Shown one piece after another: positions 48,474 through 60,259 of a DNA stretch of 64,000 nt (the stretch's first letter is position 1; each line of letters opens with the position of its first letter). Under the pieces are notes generated by a model, which did no database searches, was not told the DNA's origin, and worked only from the letters and a program-made list of their open reading frames with translations. Source of the stretch: Omphalotus guepiniiformis. Taxonomy: Eukaryota; Basidiomycota; Agaricomycetes; Agaricales; Omphalotaceae. The stretch is taken from assembly GCA_028554645.1 (NCBI GenBank), contig JAQOOI010000073.1, forward strand, positions 868,001 through 932,000, written 5' to 3'. The position numbers and the translations under genes were made by a program.

Positions 48474-50660
48474 ATGCCTGTGTCAGAAATTACCTCCCGC
48501 GAGCTCTTACCTGAGCTTCACCACGTCACTCTCGATACCATTTTTCGCGGTATAGAGCATCCTCTCTCGACTTCAGAGGCGCCCATTCACCAGTACCGCG
48601 GCATCAAATATGCATCTATCCCTGCTCGTTTTCACCAGTCCAAGTTATTCGCCTCTTATCTACCGTTGGTTGATGCCTCAAAATATGGGTACGTTCTCGA
48701 CCCCTTCATGCTATATTGTCTGCTAATTAATGAATACGTTACTCTCTTAGCCCCATATGTCCGCAAATCAAAAACATGAACAGCTTCGAGGAAACCATGT
48801 TTGGTCTGTCCGAAGATGAGATTCCAAAACAACTTCTAAAGCAAAACGAGTTCGAATGTCTAAATTTGAACATAACGTGTCCTGCTGGTTTGACTTCGCA
48901 TTCACACCTGCCTGTCATGGTTTGGGTGCATGGGTAAGTCCTTTATCGCCGTCGTTCATTGATCTTGGTTACTCACTACCCTAAATGTAGCGGTGGTGAC
49001 CGAGGACATGGCTCAAGTTGGGTGTACGACGGAGGCGCTCTCGTACGCAAAAGCATTCTTCTGGGAAAACCTGTTATTCTTGTCACTTTCAAGTACGCTT
49101 CTGTTTTCTCATGTCAGACTCATTCCGGTGCTGATCGATTGGGTTCTATGTCAGCTTTCGTTTGGGATTGTTCGGCTTCGCTGCCGGTCCTCAGCTTCGT
49201 GAGGACAACAGAGCTGCAGGCGAAGAAGGCGTTGGTAATTATGGTACGTGGGCAAACCGTTGCAATGTATCGGGCCGTGTGCTAATTATCGGGAACCAGG
49301 CCTTCGAGACCAGCGTAAATTATTGGAATGGCTGCATCATTATATTGCTGACTTTGGCGGGGATCCACATAACATAACCTTGTTCGGCGAGTCGACTGGC
49401 GCGTTTGACATCATATGTCACCTGCTTTCCTCTGCCAACGAGTCTCGCCCTCTTTTCCACCGAGCGATCGTGCAAAGCGCAGTAATTGATTACAACATTC
49501 CCGACGTGGCTGCAGCAGGATGGCAAATATCTCGCCTCATGTCGACGTTACATGCCCCCACCATCGATCAGTTCCGTACCCTTGATGCCGAGCAGCTCGT
49601 GAAATTTGGTCAGACACTTCGTGCTGTTGACGATGGCGTGTTTTTCCGTCCCGGGTGGAGAAACTGCTTCCTTCCTGAAAATGCGCATAGACATGCTCAT
49701 CATCTAGCTGTCAAATCATCTACTCCCACCCCAAAATCGCATTCCCGACCCCGACCTTCAAATTCTTCCTCTACCGCTACATTACATCTCCCTTCTCACC
49801 TCCAACCACTTCTTATAGGCGATTGCGGCTTAGACTCGCTCTTGTGGTCAACTCCAATATCTTACTGGACCTCCAACGGTGTGACTCGCCGCCTCAAAGC
49901 GATTTGTCAGTCCCTCTCGAAAGCCTCCGGCCTCTTACACGCATATGACATTTCAGCGTATACACCAGACGATGAGATCGCAGATCGGGTGCTTGAGCTC
50001 GTGAACGACGCGCGCGTGGCGTGGCCCACGGAGTGTTTCGTTGAGCATGCTAGAGCGGAGCGACGTGGGGGTGTGTGGAGGTATGTGTTTGACCAGGATG
50101 GCGCACTGAGGGGTGTACCGCATCATGCAGCAGATTTGATGTATCTGTTCGACAATGTCCCTCTACCCGACTCTTCATCTACGCAGTCAATAGCGGGGTC
50201 GACAGGAGATGCGGATATGTTTCCCGAGAGCTTCTCATTTTCTGATGATGAAGATGAAGGCATGGAAATTGATTTGAAGTTTTCTTCTGTCATTCGTTCG
50301 GATAGGGACGAGGATATGGCTGAAATTGGTTATTCTTCGTCTGTGTCTTCTTCATCTGGAGAAGGCTTCTATAGGGACGATGCCTGGGGATGTTCACCAG
50401 CTGTTGACGCGTGGTCGTATTCACGTGTACGGGACACGATGCAGGAGAAGTGGTTGGCGTTTGCGAATGGGGAAGTACCATGGAACGAAGACAAAGTTTT
50501 TGTGTTTGGTCCTGAGGGGGAGACAGGTGAAAGGTCAAAGTTGATATTTGAGGGAAGGAGGCGAAAGAGGGTGTGGAAGGAGACTTTGGAACCGCTTGGT
50601 ATGGCGTTGGTGCAGAAGATTGGTGTGGAGTTGAGTCGGGGTCCACCGTTGAGGGGTTGA
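48474..50660 (+). CDS. Carboxylesterase/type-B lipase, alpha/beta hydrolase
   Basis: The start is ATG 48474 (MPVSEITSRELLPELHH); no signal peptide is visible. Family landmarks are IHQYRGIKYASIPARF, LPVMVWVHGGDRGHGS, then VILVTFNFRLGLFGFA and LRDQRKLLEWLHHYIADFGG. The nucleophile elbow is LFGESTGAFD near 49390 (GxSxG). Past the core, GVPHHAADLMYLFDN carries the likely catalytic His near 50130. An acidic Ser-rich insertion (FSDDEDEGMEID) precedes the last helix, and a basic segment (KLIFEGRRRKRVW) lies close to the end. Four or more short introns precede one long exon. It should hydrolyse carboxylic esters; lack of a signal peptide suggests an intracellular enzyme. The substrate is unknown. Confidence 0.88.
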
Positions 50661-51100
50661 AGTTTTTGTGTTTGCGTGCAACATCGAGTTCAAAAAAGTC
50701 AAGCTTGTTGGGGTATTATCTGCTTTTAATTGGGGTCTTTTTGATTCATGCTTTCGTGCTTTCTCTTTCCTTGGTTATCATTGATTCATCGCATTGCAAT
50801 TGTGCACTTATCAGCCTCGGGCATATGGCATTAACTTGGCAACTACTACTGTATCTTGTATAGACTTTCATTTTTGTACAGTTATCGATGCACTTTTGAA
50901 TGAAAAGGATTCTACGAGCGCTAATGTTGGAATCTGTTGAGCCGAAATTGAGTTTGCTCAGTTTAGTACATTTTGCTTTGACCGAGGCACGAGTAACTGC
51001 TTCCAATATATGTACTATTACACGACGCTTTACAATTATGCAACATATACAGTCCTAATGTTCGTAACTTGTGATGGAGATATCTTCTATCCTCTGCCTT
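50661..51100. other. Intergenic between convergent genes
   Basis: It holds the 3' flanks of the carboxylesterase gene and the minus-strand membrane protein gene. No other feature is seen. Confidence 0.5.
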
Positions 51101-51823
51101 CTACCGCCTACTTCCGCCACCTCTAACGAAGCCTATCCTGGCAGCCAGCTGCCTCGCCTGTAGCATCCGCAGCCTTCTCGACCTCACGAAAACGACACCA
51201 ATAGCAACAGCAGCGAAAAACAAATTACACCCCACAAACTCATAGAAATCTGCTCGTTCCCGGTTGACAATACGTCCACAGGATTCCCAAGCAGGGATTT
51301 CACCTATTCGGGGTCCGGGATGGTGTGGATTCTGTGAGCTTGGTATGTCGGGAATATTTGAATTGGGTGTGTTAGTGGGTGGTGTAGTCGTAGAGGCGTT
51401 TTGACAGTGCATCAAGCGTCGGTTGCCAAAAGGTTGGCAGAATGGTTCCTGAAGCTGGCAGCGATCGTTCAGTACCAAACAGTAAATTTCAAGTACATAA
51501 GTATGGACTCACTGAGTCGGCTGGACATGGTTCGCAAATGCCAAATGGAACACATATCAGCTCTGGATGAGTTTCATTTCCGGCGGCTTCGACGATGTGA
51601 AAAAGACATAGTAAGAACGTCCATATACATATGCAAGAGTTCTCAGTACACAAAACAAAGTATGAAAATAGAAACTCACATGCATAATGTCGTAGTCGTA
51701 GGCAGCGTCGACGAGAGACGCATCCTGTCGTCGCGGTCGGCGTTCAAGAAACAAATAGCGCGTCTGGTTTTCCGTGGGAAGCTCCAGCCTCTGTTTGCCT
51801 CTTTGCCTCTGCTCATCCATCAT
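51101..51823 (-). CDS. Cys-rich single-pass membrane protein
   Basis: Three exons are visible on the minus strand. The first carries YLFLERRPRRQDASLVDAAY. The second reads EAAGNETHPELICVPFGICE and PCPADS. The third reads EPFCQPFGNRRLMHCQN, a Thr/Pro-rich linker, GEIPAWESCGRIVNRERADF and a transmembrane helix FVGCNLFFAAVAIGVVFV, then a basic tail ending GGGSRR. The pattern of cysteines before a helix and a basic end suggests a type I orientation with a short cytosolic tail. No signal peptide is seen, so either the 5' end is wrong or the helix is the only targeting signal. The earliest fitting ATG (51823) overlaps the start codon of SRP19 on the other strand. Function unknown. Confidence 0.55.
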
Positions 51824-52978
51824 GTCCAGAAAACCGACAATCGAAGAAGAATTCGACGACGACACAGACCTTCCTTTGCCCCAAGCACCCTTGCCAAATA
51901 CTGGCGTTCGTGGGCCTCTCTTACAAGAAATCGTTTCTTCGGATGATGAGGCCGACGATGACGGCGAAGGCAATTCGTTTTCGCAGCTTGCAGGTCCAGC
52001 ATCGCCTCCACCATCTCAACTGAAGAATACGGTGACGGATATTACACCCTATAAATCGTACGTATAGCGTTTTTTGTTTTGTAGTGAGGATATGATTATC
52101 GAGTTGCGCGTTCACAGATGGACGTGTATCTATCCTATTTACATCGACGCTAAACGGCCTTATGGAACCGGCCAGCGTCGTGTAGAGCGAGCCAAAAGTG
52201 TCTGGTGGCCATTAAGCAAAGACATCGCGGACGCGACGAACAGGCTGGGGCTGGGTACCTTGCATGAAGTCAACAAATCTCATCCCCGAGACTGGGAGAA
52301 CCCTGGTCGTGTGAGAGTACAATGGAAGAAGGACGGCAGGCTAGTAAATCCTTCAATAAAGACCAGTGAGTGTACACATCGAAACCTACACATACTGGAT
52401 CTCAAGTTCTTTTTCGTACTGTAACAGAGAAACAACTGCTAGAGATGATCTGTATACAGATACAACACTTAAAACCAGAGAACGTCCCAAAACCCCCATA
52501 TCACACCTCCGCCACCTCTTCCCCTCCAGATTCTACCGCGCCTCCTGCCTCTTCAAACAAAGGCAAGGCTCCTGCTAGTGCCAACATGTCCAAATCAAAG
52601 TCGATAAGTCTAAGCCTCGGTCTCGCTCACGCTTCCTTCTCGCAACCACAACAACCAAAATCTAAATCCAAAGCTTCATCCACTTCTGCATCCGGCACCG
52701 CACCAGCAAACTCGAAACATTCACACGTGCAAGCTCCCGGAAGCAGACGCCCACCCGTTCCACCAGAACCCCTTCCCCCACTCGCCGCGCGGGTATCGCC
52801 TTATTCGCCTGCACTATCGTCTGGCGTGCTCGTGGACGCGGTCAAAGCTGGAATGAGTGCTGTTGAGAATACGGGTCCTGGTGGCGGACCCGCTGGTGGA
52901 CCTGGGATGTTTGGAGGCGGGATGGGTGGTGGAGCTGGGCAGAAAGGAAAGAGAAAGGTAGTGAGGGTCAGAGGATAA
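51822..52978 (+). CDS. SEC65: SRP19/Sec65, signal recognition particle subunit
   Basis: The start is ATG 51822 (MSRKPTIEEEFDDDTDLPLP). After an acidic head and one intron, the SRP19 domain reads WTCIYPIYIDAKRPYGTGQR, RVERAKSVWWPLSKDIADA, LGLGTLHEVNKSHPRDWENP and GRVRVQWKKDGRLVN. A third exon begins KKQLLEMICIQIQHLKPENV and runs into a long Ser/Pro/Ala-rich, then Gly-rich tail (GPGGGPAGGPGMFGGGMGGG) with a basic end (GKRKVVRVRG). SRP19 binds SRP RNA and lets SRP54 join, for co-translational targeting to the ER. The Gly/Ser-rich tail makes the protein longer than usual, which is normal for fungal Sec65. Confidence 0.92.
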
Positions 52979-53966
52979 GAGGAGATATGTGCGATGATCG
53001 GCGTTTCCTGTGCAATAATTAGGATGGAAGATACAGGTGTGCTTCCCGAAATGCAAAAAAGTTTTTGTTGTACGATGCGTACTATGGTTAATCTGTAATC
53101 TCAAACCAGCTGAGCAAATTCATGGCATGTCTTATGGTAAGAATCAACAGTGCTTAGTGGATCGAAAGAGTTGTGATATCAAGAGGATCGCGATACTGTA
53201 TGAAACGACTCGAGGACGCGTCTACAGTACATGTATCAGAATCTGATATTTTTGATGGTGGACAGTATGTACCAATGCAAATCTTTCCAATTATATGATC
53301 ATATCATTACTGACATTAGCGACTCGCTGGCGATGTGATCCGTCCTTGGTATCCTCCACCCAATCTGAACGGTGCAGGTTGACTGCAAGCAAGCGGTGTT
53401 AGTTCGGACAAAGACCGTTCGGGGCAGAGTTTCTTCGCGGAAGTACGTAAGAGGACAAACCAAAAGGTGATACTTCTTAGACTGAAGAATAGAATAGCTG
53501 CAGCATCCTTGATATCTTCAAGGTCTAGTTCAGCATTTTCACCTGCGGTTGTATGAGAGAATTTCAAGTTATGAATGAGGGTTTTCTATCAGTCTAAGAA
53601 CAGCTGCTTCTGACAACTGCTACAGTTTCATGCAGTTTCTGAAGCAAGCATGACAAGCATAGTATGATTGTTTATTGTCTGGAATGAAGTGTAAACAACC
53701 TATGATAGGGTTTGCAGAGGGGCCAGGTGAAAGAGTTGCATTGTCTGAAATACACTTGGAATAGCATACAACAGAGAGGCTGTGAAGATAACAAAAGGTC
53801 AAGTTTCCGAGCAAGCTTTACGGTACAAATTTATATCAACCATTGTCAGCTGCAACAAGAAAAATGAAGTGATAAGAAATTGGTAAAAATGTTGAGTGTC
53901 TTTTGTATACAGTATGTACTGATAAACTTGTGTCACCATTCGATAAAACAAATTTTGGCCTATTGA
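52979..53966. other. Mostly intergenic; possible minus-strand exon pair
   Basis: On the minus strand at about 53316-53542 two exon-like pieces occur: an acceptor ACCGCAG followed by GENAELDLEDIKDAAAILFF and SLRSITF, then another acceptor TTGCAG followed by QPAPFRLGGGYQGRI to a stop at 53316. They could be the C-terminal exons of a small protein, but I found no start. The rest holds nothing recognisable. Confidence 0.35.
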
Positions 53967-54989
53967 CTATAACTTGGGACCATATGCATATTCTCCTCCC
54001 TTTTTGAGAGCCTGTAAAGGTTGAATGAGCTTTGCACGACTGTGAAGTGGCATACAGGATACTTACACTCCTGTAAGCAGGGCTACAAATAGAAGATTAT
54101 CCATTAAGCAAAGTCACACGTTGGCCATGGGCAATGAAGAATACACACCGATCTTGCATCCTTTTCACATATGCAACCGTACCAGGACCTGCATACTTGT
54201 AATGCTCGAATATCTCCATGACCATAGCCATAGCAAAGTCCGCAGAAGTCGGCTCACTTCCTCCCGCAAACCATTCCTTCTTTTCAAGATGCGCTTCAAT
54301 CTAGACAAAAATGATACTTAACTTAGCAGACGAAAGTTTGCCAAGCAAGTACTTACGAGTTTAACATGTTTCTTAACTTCCGGCTCAACGAATTGGGCAC
54401 TGACTTGGCCAAAGATAAATCGTACAAGTGGCCTGATGAACCAAGGGGAATACGTCGGCGCCAGAGTGAATATGAGCTTATTGACAAGGACGGGCATCAC
54501 GGAGCCTTCAGCATAATGCAAGACTTGTTTGATATCGGCGGGTTCTTGTCAATCGAGCTGAGTGTAACTTCATGCACTAAGAGCTCACAGTACAGGTTGT
54601 CAATCGCTCCGGTGCCTTCCGGGGGCGCGAGCCTACCCTTACCATACTTCAGTAGGATATATTCTGAAAAAATGAGAGCGCGGTGTTAGGCCTAGACGAG
54701 AGCGTGCTACGAATGCGTCAACTCACCACTAATAGCACCGCTCTCGGCTAAAGTTACCTCGCCATCTGTGATCACAGGTGATTTTCCAAGCGGATGGATC
54801 TTCAAAAGCTCTGGAGGAGCTCGCTGAGTTGCCAATCGCTGGTATTGCTTAATCTCGTATTCGACTTCCAACTCTTCCTATTTTTGTGTAGCAATCAGCA
54901 AAAGTTCGAGATTTAGTATGTCGTACACTCACAAGAAGCCAGAGAATACGCTGAGAGCGCGAGTTGTTCAAGTGGTGAACGGTCAACAT
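53967..54989 (-). CDS. Glutathione S-transferase
   Basis: The start is ATG 54989 (MLTVHHLNNSRSQRILWLL). An intron separates this from EELEVEYEIKQYQRLATQRA, then PPELLKIHPLGKSPVITDGE and VTLAESGAIS, the glutathione-binding core (SPV with cis-Pro, ESGA). Next comes YILLKYGKGRLAPPEGTGAI, then the helical domain LHYAEGSVMPVLVNKLIFTL and IEAHLEKKEWFAGGSEPTSA, DFAMAMVMEIFEHY. A 16-base exon (54067-54082, PAYRS) precedes the last exon ALKKGGEYAYGPKL, with the stop at 53967. GSTs join glutathione to electrophiles or reduce peroxides in the cytosol. The order matches fungal GTE/GTT-like enzymes. All parts join in frame. Confidence 0.88.
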
Positions 54990-56383
54990 GGGAGTAGAGG
55001 TTCAAGAAGTTTTGTGAGGCTAGGCCTCCACGGGTACTTGATGACGCCGGTGATTTCATGCTGTTTCCCAACTTGTGTTAGGAACGAAAGACTCGCGCCG
55101 TGTGGAGGTGGTTGTGAAAATTGAAAATCGTGGCAATTGGACCCGGCACTTCAGGGTTACGTCATCAACATACATCTTGGAATTTCAGAATAAGCACTGC
55201 AGATCCTCGCCCAGAAGGTAATCACAATTTCTCCATCGTCTAGTGATACACTAGAATTGTGTTTCAATCTTGTGGCCGAGCAATGAAGCTTGAAGCTTTG
55301 AAGAGCTGGAACACGCAACAGTGCAAAATTGTTGAATTCCATGAGTTAACGTGGACCGAAGGCGCATAACGCCGCATATACGAGCACAGGAGACGTAGAG
55401 CAAGGGCAGCCGTGAATCGTCGTTGCGTTCACGCGTCTGTAGTAGGGCGGCGAAGGAGCTTAAGTAAATGGAAGGCAACATCGATAGAATTGGGCTGGTT
55501 GGCCATGGTTATGATGCTGGGGGCTACCCAAGAGAAGCTCACCGCAAGCAAGCAGTTCCTTTTTATATGGATGAGCAAACACTCAGAACCCGGGTCCGCA
55601 GGTCGTTGGTCAGCCCTGACGTGATTAGTCGGTATTCTTTGAACATTTGAGGGAGACAATAATCTATGAATTGATGGTCATAGCGTCGCGACAGCAATCT
55701 GAAAACCGAGAGAGCTTCTCAGTGAGGCCGTTCAAGAGACAGTCTGAAGCCTGTTAATGTACGTGTCGTTTAGCCCGCTTGTCGTCGCTGTCTGGCTATA
55801 TCGCTCCAGCACGAACGCCGTATTGAGGTAAAGGCATATACATTCAATTGAACGACTCGTTAAAGAGGACCTAGGTAACACGGCTGAATGAATTGATTCA
55901 AGTTTGCAGCGATCTGCAGTCCTGTGGACATCAGTACTTTTACTTCAGGTCGCGTTTCCTCCGTTGATCGTGGACCCCTCGAGGTGGAGAAATCTGGTCC
56001 TAGAATCGCATATTCAGTAAGAACAAGTGCAGTAATAAAGGTTAGTAGATGAGCTTACCCTTTCAGAGAGTCAAGTAAGTAAAACTGACAGTCGGACTCT
56101 TGTCTCGCTTCGCATGCGACCCAGGGCCGGTACGGCACTCCGAAGGGTGTCCAAGAAATATCTCCGTGAGACGTTATCACGGTGGGAGACATACTTAAAG
56201 GGGTCTTCTTGAACTGCTTTGGCACCCTCTACTTTGCTAGAACCTTTCAAGACCCTGTCATTCTGCAGAAGAGACCGAGGTAAAAGTGTAAAGGCTGCAC
56301 TCTCGAAATTCGTTGTACACTCGTGACTCAGTGGATTTCGGTTATATCCGGACCTGAGTAAATTTTTTATTTGAACTTGCAAT
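54990..56383. other. Intergenic, no supported gene
   Basis: Short frames exist on both strands but none carries a recognised motif. A Ser/Arg-rich minus-strand frame at 56071-56430 overlaps the SHMT start region and is treated as a chance frame. Confidence 0.45.
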
Positions 56384-58308
56384 ATGTTCAAAAGGATCCT
56401 CCTCACTCGCTCTCTCACTCGAACTTCCATCTACTATCCTCACTCATCTCTACGACCAATTAGTTTCCGAAAAATGGCCACTGCTACTCAGGACTTTGTA
56501 TGTTCTGCTTCTTTTTTACAATCGGACGGAGCTGATCGTACTTTTTTCTTCGCTGCAGAACAAGATTCTGTATACTCCCTTGTCCGAAATCGATCCTGAG
56601 GTTAAGAACATCATCGACAAGGAAACATGGAGACAGCTGACTGGTCTTGAGCTGATTGCGTCCGAGGTATGTTTGTACTCGCTCGATAGTTTCGTTGTCT
56701 CATTCGAATCACGATTTGTAGAACCTTACGAGTTTGGCAGTGATGGAAGCCAATGGATCCATCCTCACCAACAAGTATTCTGAGGGTCTTCCTGGTGCTC
56801 GTTACTATGGTGGCAACGAGTACATCGATGAGCTTGAACAGCTTTGCCGCCAACGTGCGTTGAAAGCTTTCAACCTTGACCCGGCCAAGTGGGGTGTCAA
56901 CGTGCAGCCTTACTCTGGTAGTGTAAGTGTGCAGATCTGATTTTGATTTAACCTATCTAATACCCTGCCGTTTCAGACTGCTAAGTATGTTATTTGGAAG
57001 GGGTATTGGCGACGCAGTTCTAAAGCTCTTCTCTTTCTAACTTCGCTGCTCTTACCGCCCTGATTCAACCTCAAGATCGTCTGATGGGTCTTGGTCTCCC
57101 TGATGGTGGACATCTCACACACGGGTACTACGTTCGTTACTCCTCACCTCTTTTCTGTTGCGTGTGTCTAAACCTTTCGAACCTTCCGATAACAGACCGC
57201 CAAGAAAAAGATGACTGCGTCCTCGATCTACTTCCAGTCTTTCCCTTACGCTATTACTCCCGATACCAACTTGATAGATTATGCCGCTCTGTCTGCCCAG
57301 GCTAAGATCTTCAAGCCAAAACTCATCATCTGTGGTGCCTCTGCCTACCCGCGTGACTGGGACTACGCTGAGCTCAAGAAGACCGCAGAGAGAGAGGGTG
57401 CATGGCTCTTGTGCGACATGGCCCACACTAGCGGTCTGATTGCTGCCCAGGAGCTCAACAGTCCCTTTGACTACTGTGATGTTGTCACCACCACTACGTG
57501 AGCTACTTTCTGTGTTGGTTTATTGGTAAATTGTTCACACTTTTTTCTCTCAGGCATAAGACACTTCGTGGTCCTCGTGCCGGTCTCATTTTCTTCCGCA
57601 AGGATCTTGCCAACGCCACAGATCTCGAGAAGCGTGTCAACGAGGCGGTTTTCCCTGCTTGCCAGGGTGGCCCCCACAACAACACTATTGCTGCTGTTGC
57701 AACTGCTCTCCGCCAGGTTGCTGACCCCGCATTCAAGGCGTATGCCAAGCAGGTTGTAGCAAATGCCCGCACCCTCGCTTCTGAGCTTTTGAACCATGGC
57801 TACAAACTCCAGACTGGCGGCACTGATAACCACCTTGTTCTCTGGGACCTCCGACCCCTCGGTCTGACTGGTAGCAAGATTGAGAAGATTTGCGATCTTA
57901 TGGGTATTACTATCAACAGTAAGTCAACTCTTGGTTTCCTTGCACGAACGATTTATATCTAACAATTTGATCAGAAATGCTGTCTCTGGTGATGCGTCCG
58001 CACAGGTGCCCGGAGGTATTCGTCTCGGTACCTCTGCTCTCACCTCGCGTAACATGGTCGAGTCCGATATCAAGGTTGTCGCTGACTTCCTGCACCGCTC
58101 TATCCAGCTCTCGCTTCTTCTCCAGAAGGAAGCCGGCTCGAAGTTGCTCAAGGACTTTGTACGTGTTGCCACTGTGCAAGAGGAAGGCAAGCAAGGCTTC
58201 GCTCAGGTACAGCAGCTTCGGGATGAAGTTCGTGCGTTCGCGAGTAAATGGCCTTTGCCTGGTGTCGACACTACTAACTTCAAAAAACCTGCTGGAGTTG
58301 AACACTAA
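56384..58308 (+). CDS. SHM: Serine hydroxymethyltransferase, probably dual mitochondrial/cytosolic
   Basis: The first ATG (56384) opens a basic, Ser/Arg-rich presequence ([20 protein letters not shown]); a second in-frame ATG at 56474 (MATATQDF) begins the normal cytosolic form. The enzyme core reads [114 protein letters not shown] and the PLP-lysine motif [18 protein letters not shown]. The end is [11 protein letters not shown] and [10 protein letters not shown]. It turns serine and tetrahydrofolate into glycine and methylene-THF. About nine exons are seen, including an 8-base exon at 56977-56984. The next intron has an unusual 3' end (see findings); otherwise the gene is complete. Confidence 0.92.
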
Positions 58309-60135
58309 AATGTCCTTATATTTGGGTGTATGTACACAGCCGCATTCGGACTCGGGCTCGGGGGTGGTGGTGATAGAGGTGACAGTGGTCAGTCAGATGG
58401 GTTCTTAGACTGCATTCTTTACGATAAATTTTCACGAGAAGATTCAACGGTCATCCCTTTACGTTCTTTACAACGTTGTACAGCGGACATTCAACATCGT
58501 CCGAAGGCTTTCTACTGTATTGATAGTTGCATTTTTGTACTCTACGCCTACTTGGCTTGGCTAATACACAAAAGTACATGCTGCCAGTGATCGTCGTAAA
58601 ATTGAGCACAGCCACTTGGTACTGTTGGTCTTTTTTTCGTCAATTGCGAGGAGACCGTTCATTATCTGCTGCTGTGATTGTCTCAAGTAATCGACCGCAA
58701 AGTTCGCACTAGCCGGTGACCATGCATTTCAAGCTGTGAGTTGATGTACCCTCTCTCCAAATCTTCTACTCATGATACCGACGTCGTAATAGGTACCGTT
58801 CTTTTACCATCTACCGGAATCGTTGTATTCATCGCGTGAAGGATGCCATCATGGACGCTGGGTTGATTTAATATCTGAACTCTACGTAAGTTCTGCAAAG
58901 ATTTGATTCAGACCGTTCCTCGATGACAATGTTTCCTCCTTAGGCGGATTTCATGAATCATAGTTCCTGTGTTCCTTTTGGCGCGTGCTCACTGCTGGAT
59001 GCGAGCGATGTTTTGAAACCCTCAACAAGCTCTAAAAGGCCAGGGCCAGACCCATCTCGCTGCTTCAAACAAGAACGACAGTGCAGTAACACTTGTTGAA
59101 TTTGGCGCGTTTGCTTTCTCAGTTGGCCGTGATAGATCTCCTATCGCTGTCAGATACCTGTGAACCCCAACAACTGAACAAGGCACGCCCGAGTAGTACA
59201 CGAACAGAACGTCCTTCCCTCACGCTCCCTAATTCGAGTCATTCAAGCGCAATTCACATGGATGCTTTTGCAAATCCATTCGTTCTTCATCCAGCCCCTG
59301 CTGCTCACGGAGGGCATGCTTCTTTTTACTAGGCCGGGAACAGTGCTCGCTTTGGAATACTCAAGCCTTTCAGTATATCTGATATCAGGAAGGCTAATCT
59401 CAAGATTCGATAGTCGATACATCCATCGTCCCCTTCAGCATTCAGCATCAAGCTCCTCTTCCATGGTTGTTAGGAGCTGATGTTAGGAGCGATGCATCAT
59501 CTCCCGTTAAGTCGGCTTTGGCTCAGCTTCACTTGTCGAGGGGTTTGTGGGTTCAGGTAGAGACTTCGAGGCTTGCCGAATAAGAAACTGCCGAGTTATG
59601 AACTGGACATGAACCCTGCAGAAGAAGACCATTCTGCACTCTGCCCCTTTTGTGTTCGGATTAATGAATTGGTGTTGTCCTTTCATCGAATATCAGGATG
59701 GTCATCTCACGACTATTTGTCGTTCCTCGAACGAGGAATTCAAATGGGACCTATTTGGTCATTCTTGCAGAGCCGAGGCGATAGCTGCTAAGATCATTTA
59801 CTTCCGTACTTTCCTCAATCCAGCTGCCCAGCTGTCAAACACCAATAAAAACTCTTCTTAAAATCACCGTTGGGGAGTGGTAGTGGGTCCTTCCAAGATC
59901 AAAGCATGCGGCGATACGGTGTTCTTTTCTCTAAACATAGTCAGGCCTTCTATATGCGTCCTGACTCCTTACCATAACGATCCGACATCGATTTTTCCGA
60001 GTCATCTATCCTCCTCGACGTGACCCGTTCAACACTGGATAGTCCAAAGTTCTCCAAAGTCTCGCCGATGTGACCAGAAGGTGTACATCTTCGGTCTGAG
60101 GATCTTGTGTTCTATGTACTTCACACCGAAAAGAG
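58309..60135. other. Gene-poor stretch, no supported gene
   Basis: Short plus-strand frames near 59093, 59262 and 59573 carry no recognised motif and do not join cleanly. Nothing else is seen except the 3' flank of SHMT. Confidence 0.45.
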
Positions 60136-60259
60136 ATGAGATTAATCAACACAAAAACTTTTTAGAAAACTAAAGCGCCCCCGGCGGGATTACTATATAT
60201 GGGAGTCCCGCCGGGGGCGCTTTAATTTTCTAAAAAGTTTTTTCTTTTATTAATCTCAT
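60136..60259. mobile_element. MITE-like perfect hairpin (inverted repeat)
   Basis: An inner inverted repeat pairs 60153-60189 with 60206-60242, 36 of 37 positions matching, around a 16-base AT-rich loop. An outer pair of 11-base arms, ATGAGATTAAT (60136-60146) and ATTAATCTCAT (60249-60259), matches perfectly, with 6-base unpaired gaps on both sides. The inner end of the arms is GC-rich (GCGCCCCCGGCGGGA) and the outer end AT-rich. The symmetry is that of a foldback MITE. No clear target-site duplication was recognised. It would form a very stable hairpin if transcribed, so a small-RNA precursor or terminator role is an alternative. Confidence 0.75.

Noticed and set aside
54918..55124. Plus-strand frame over the GST first exon
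   Set aside because: It is antisense to the GST start region and has no known motif.
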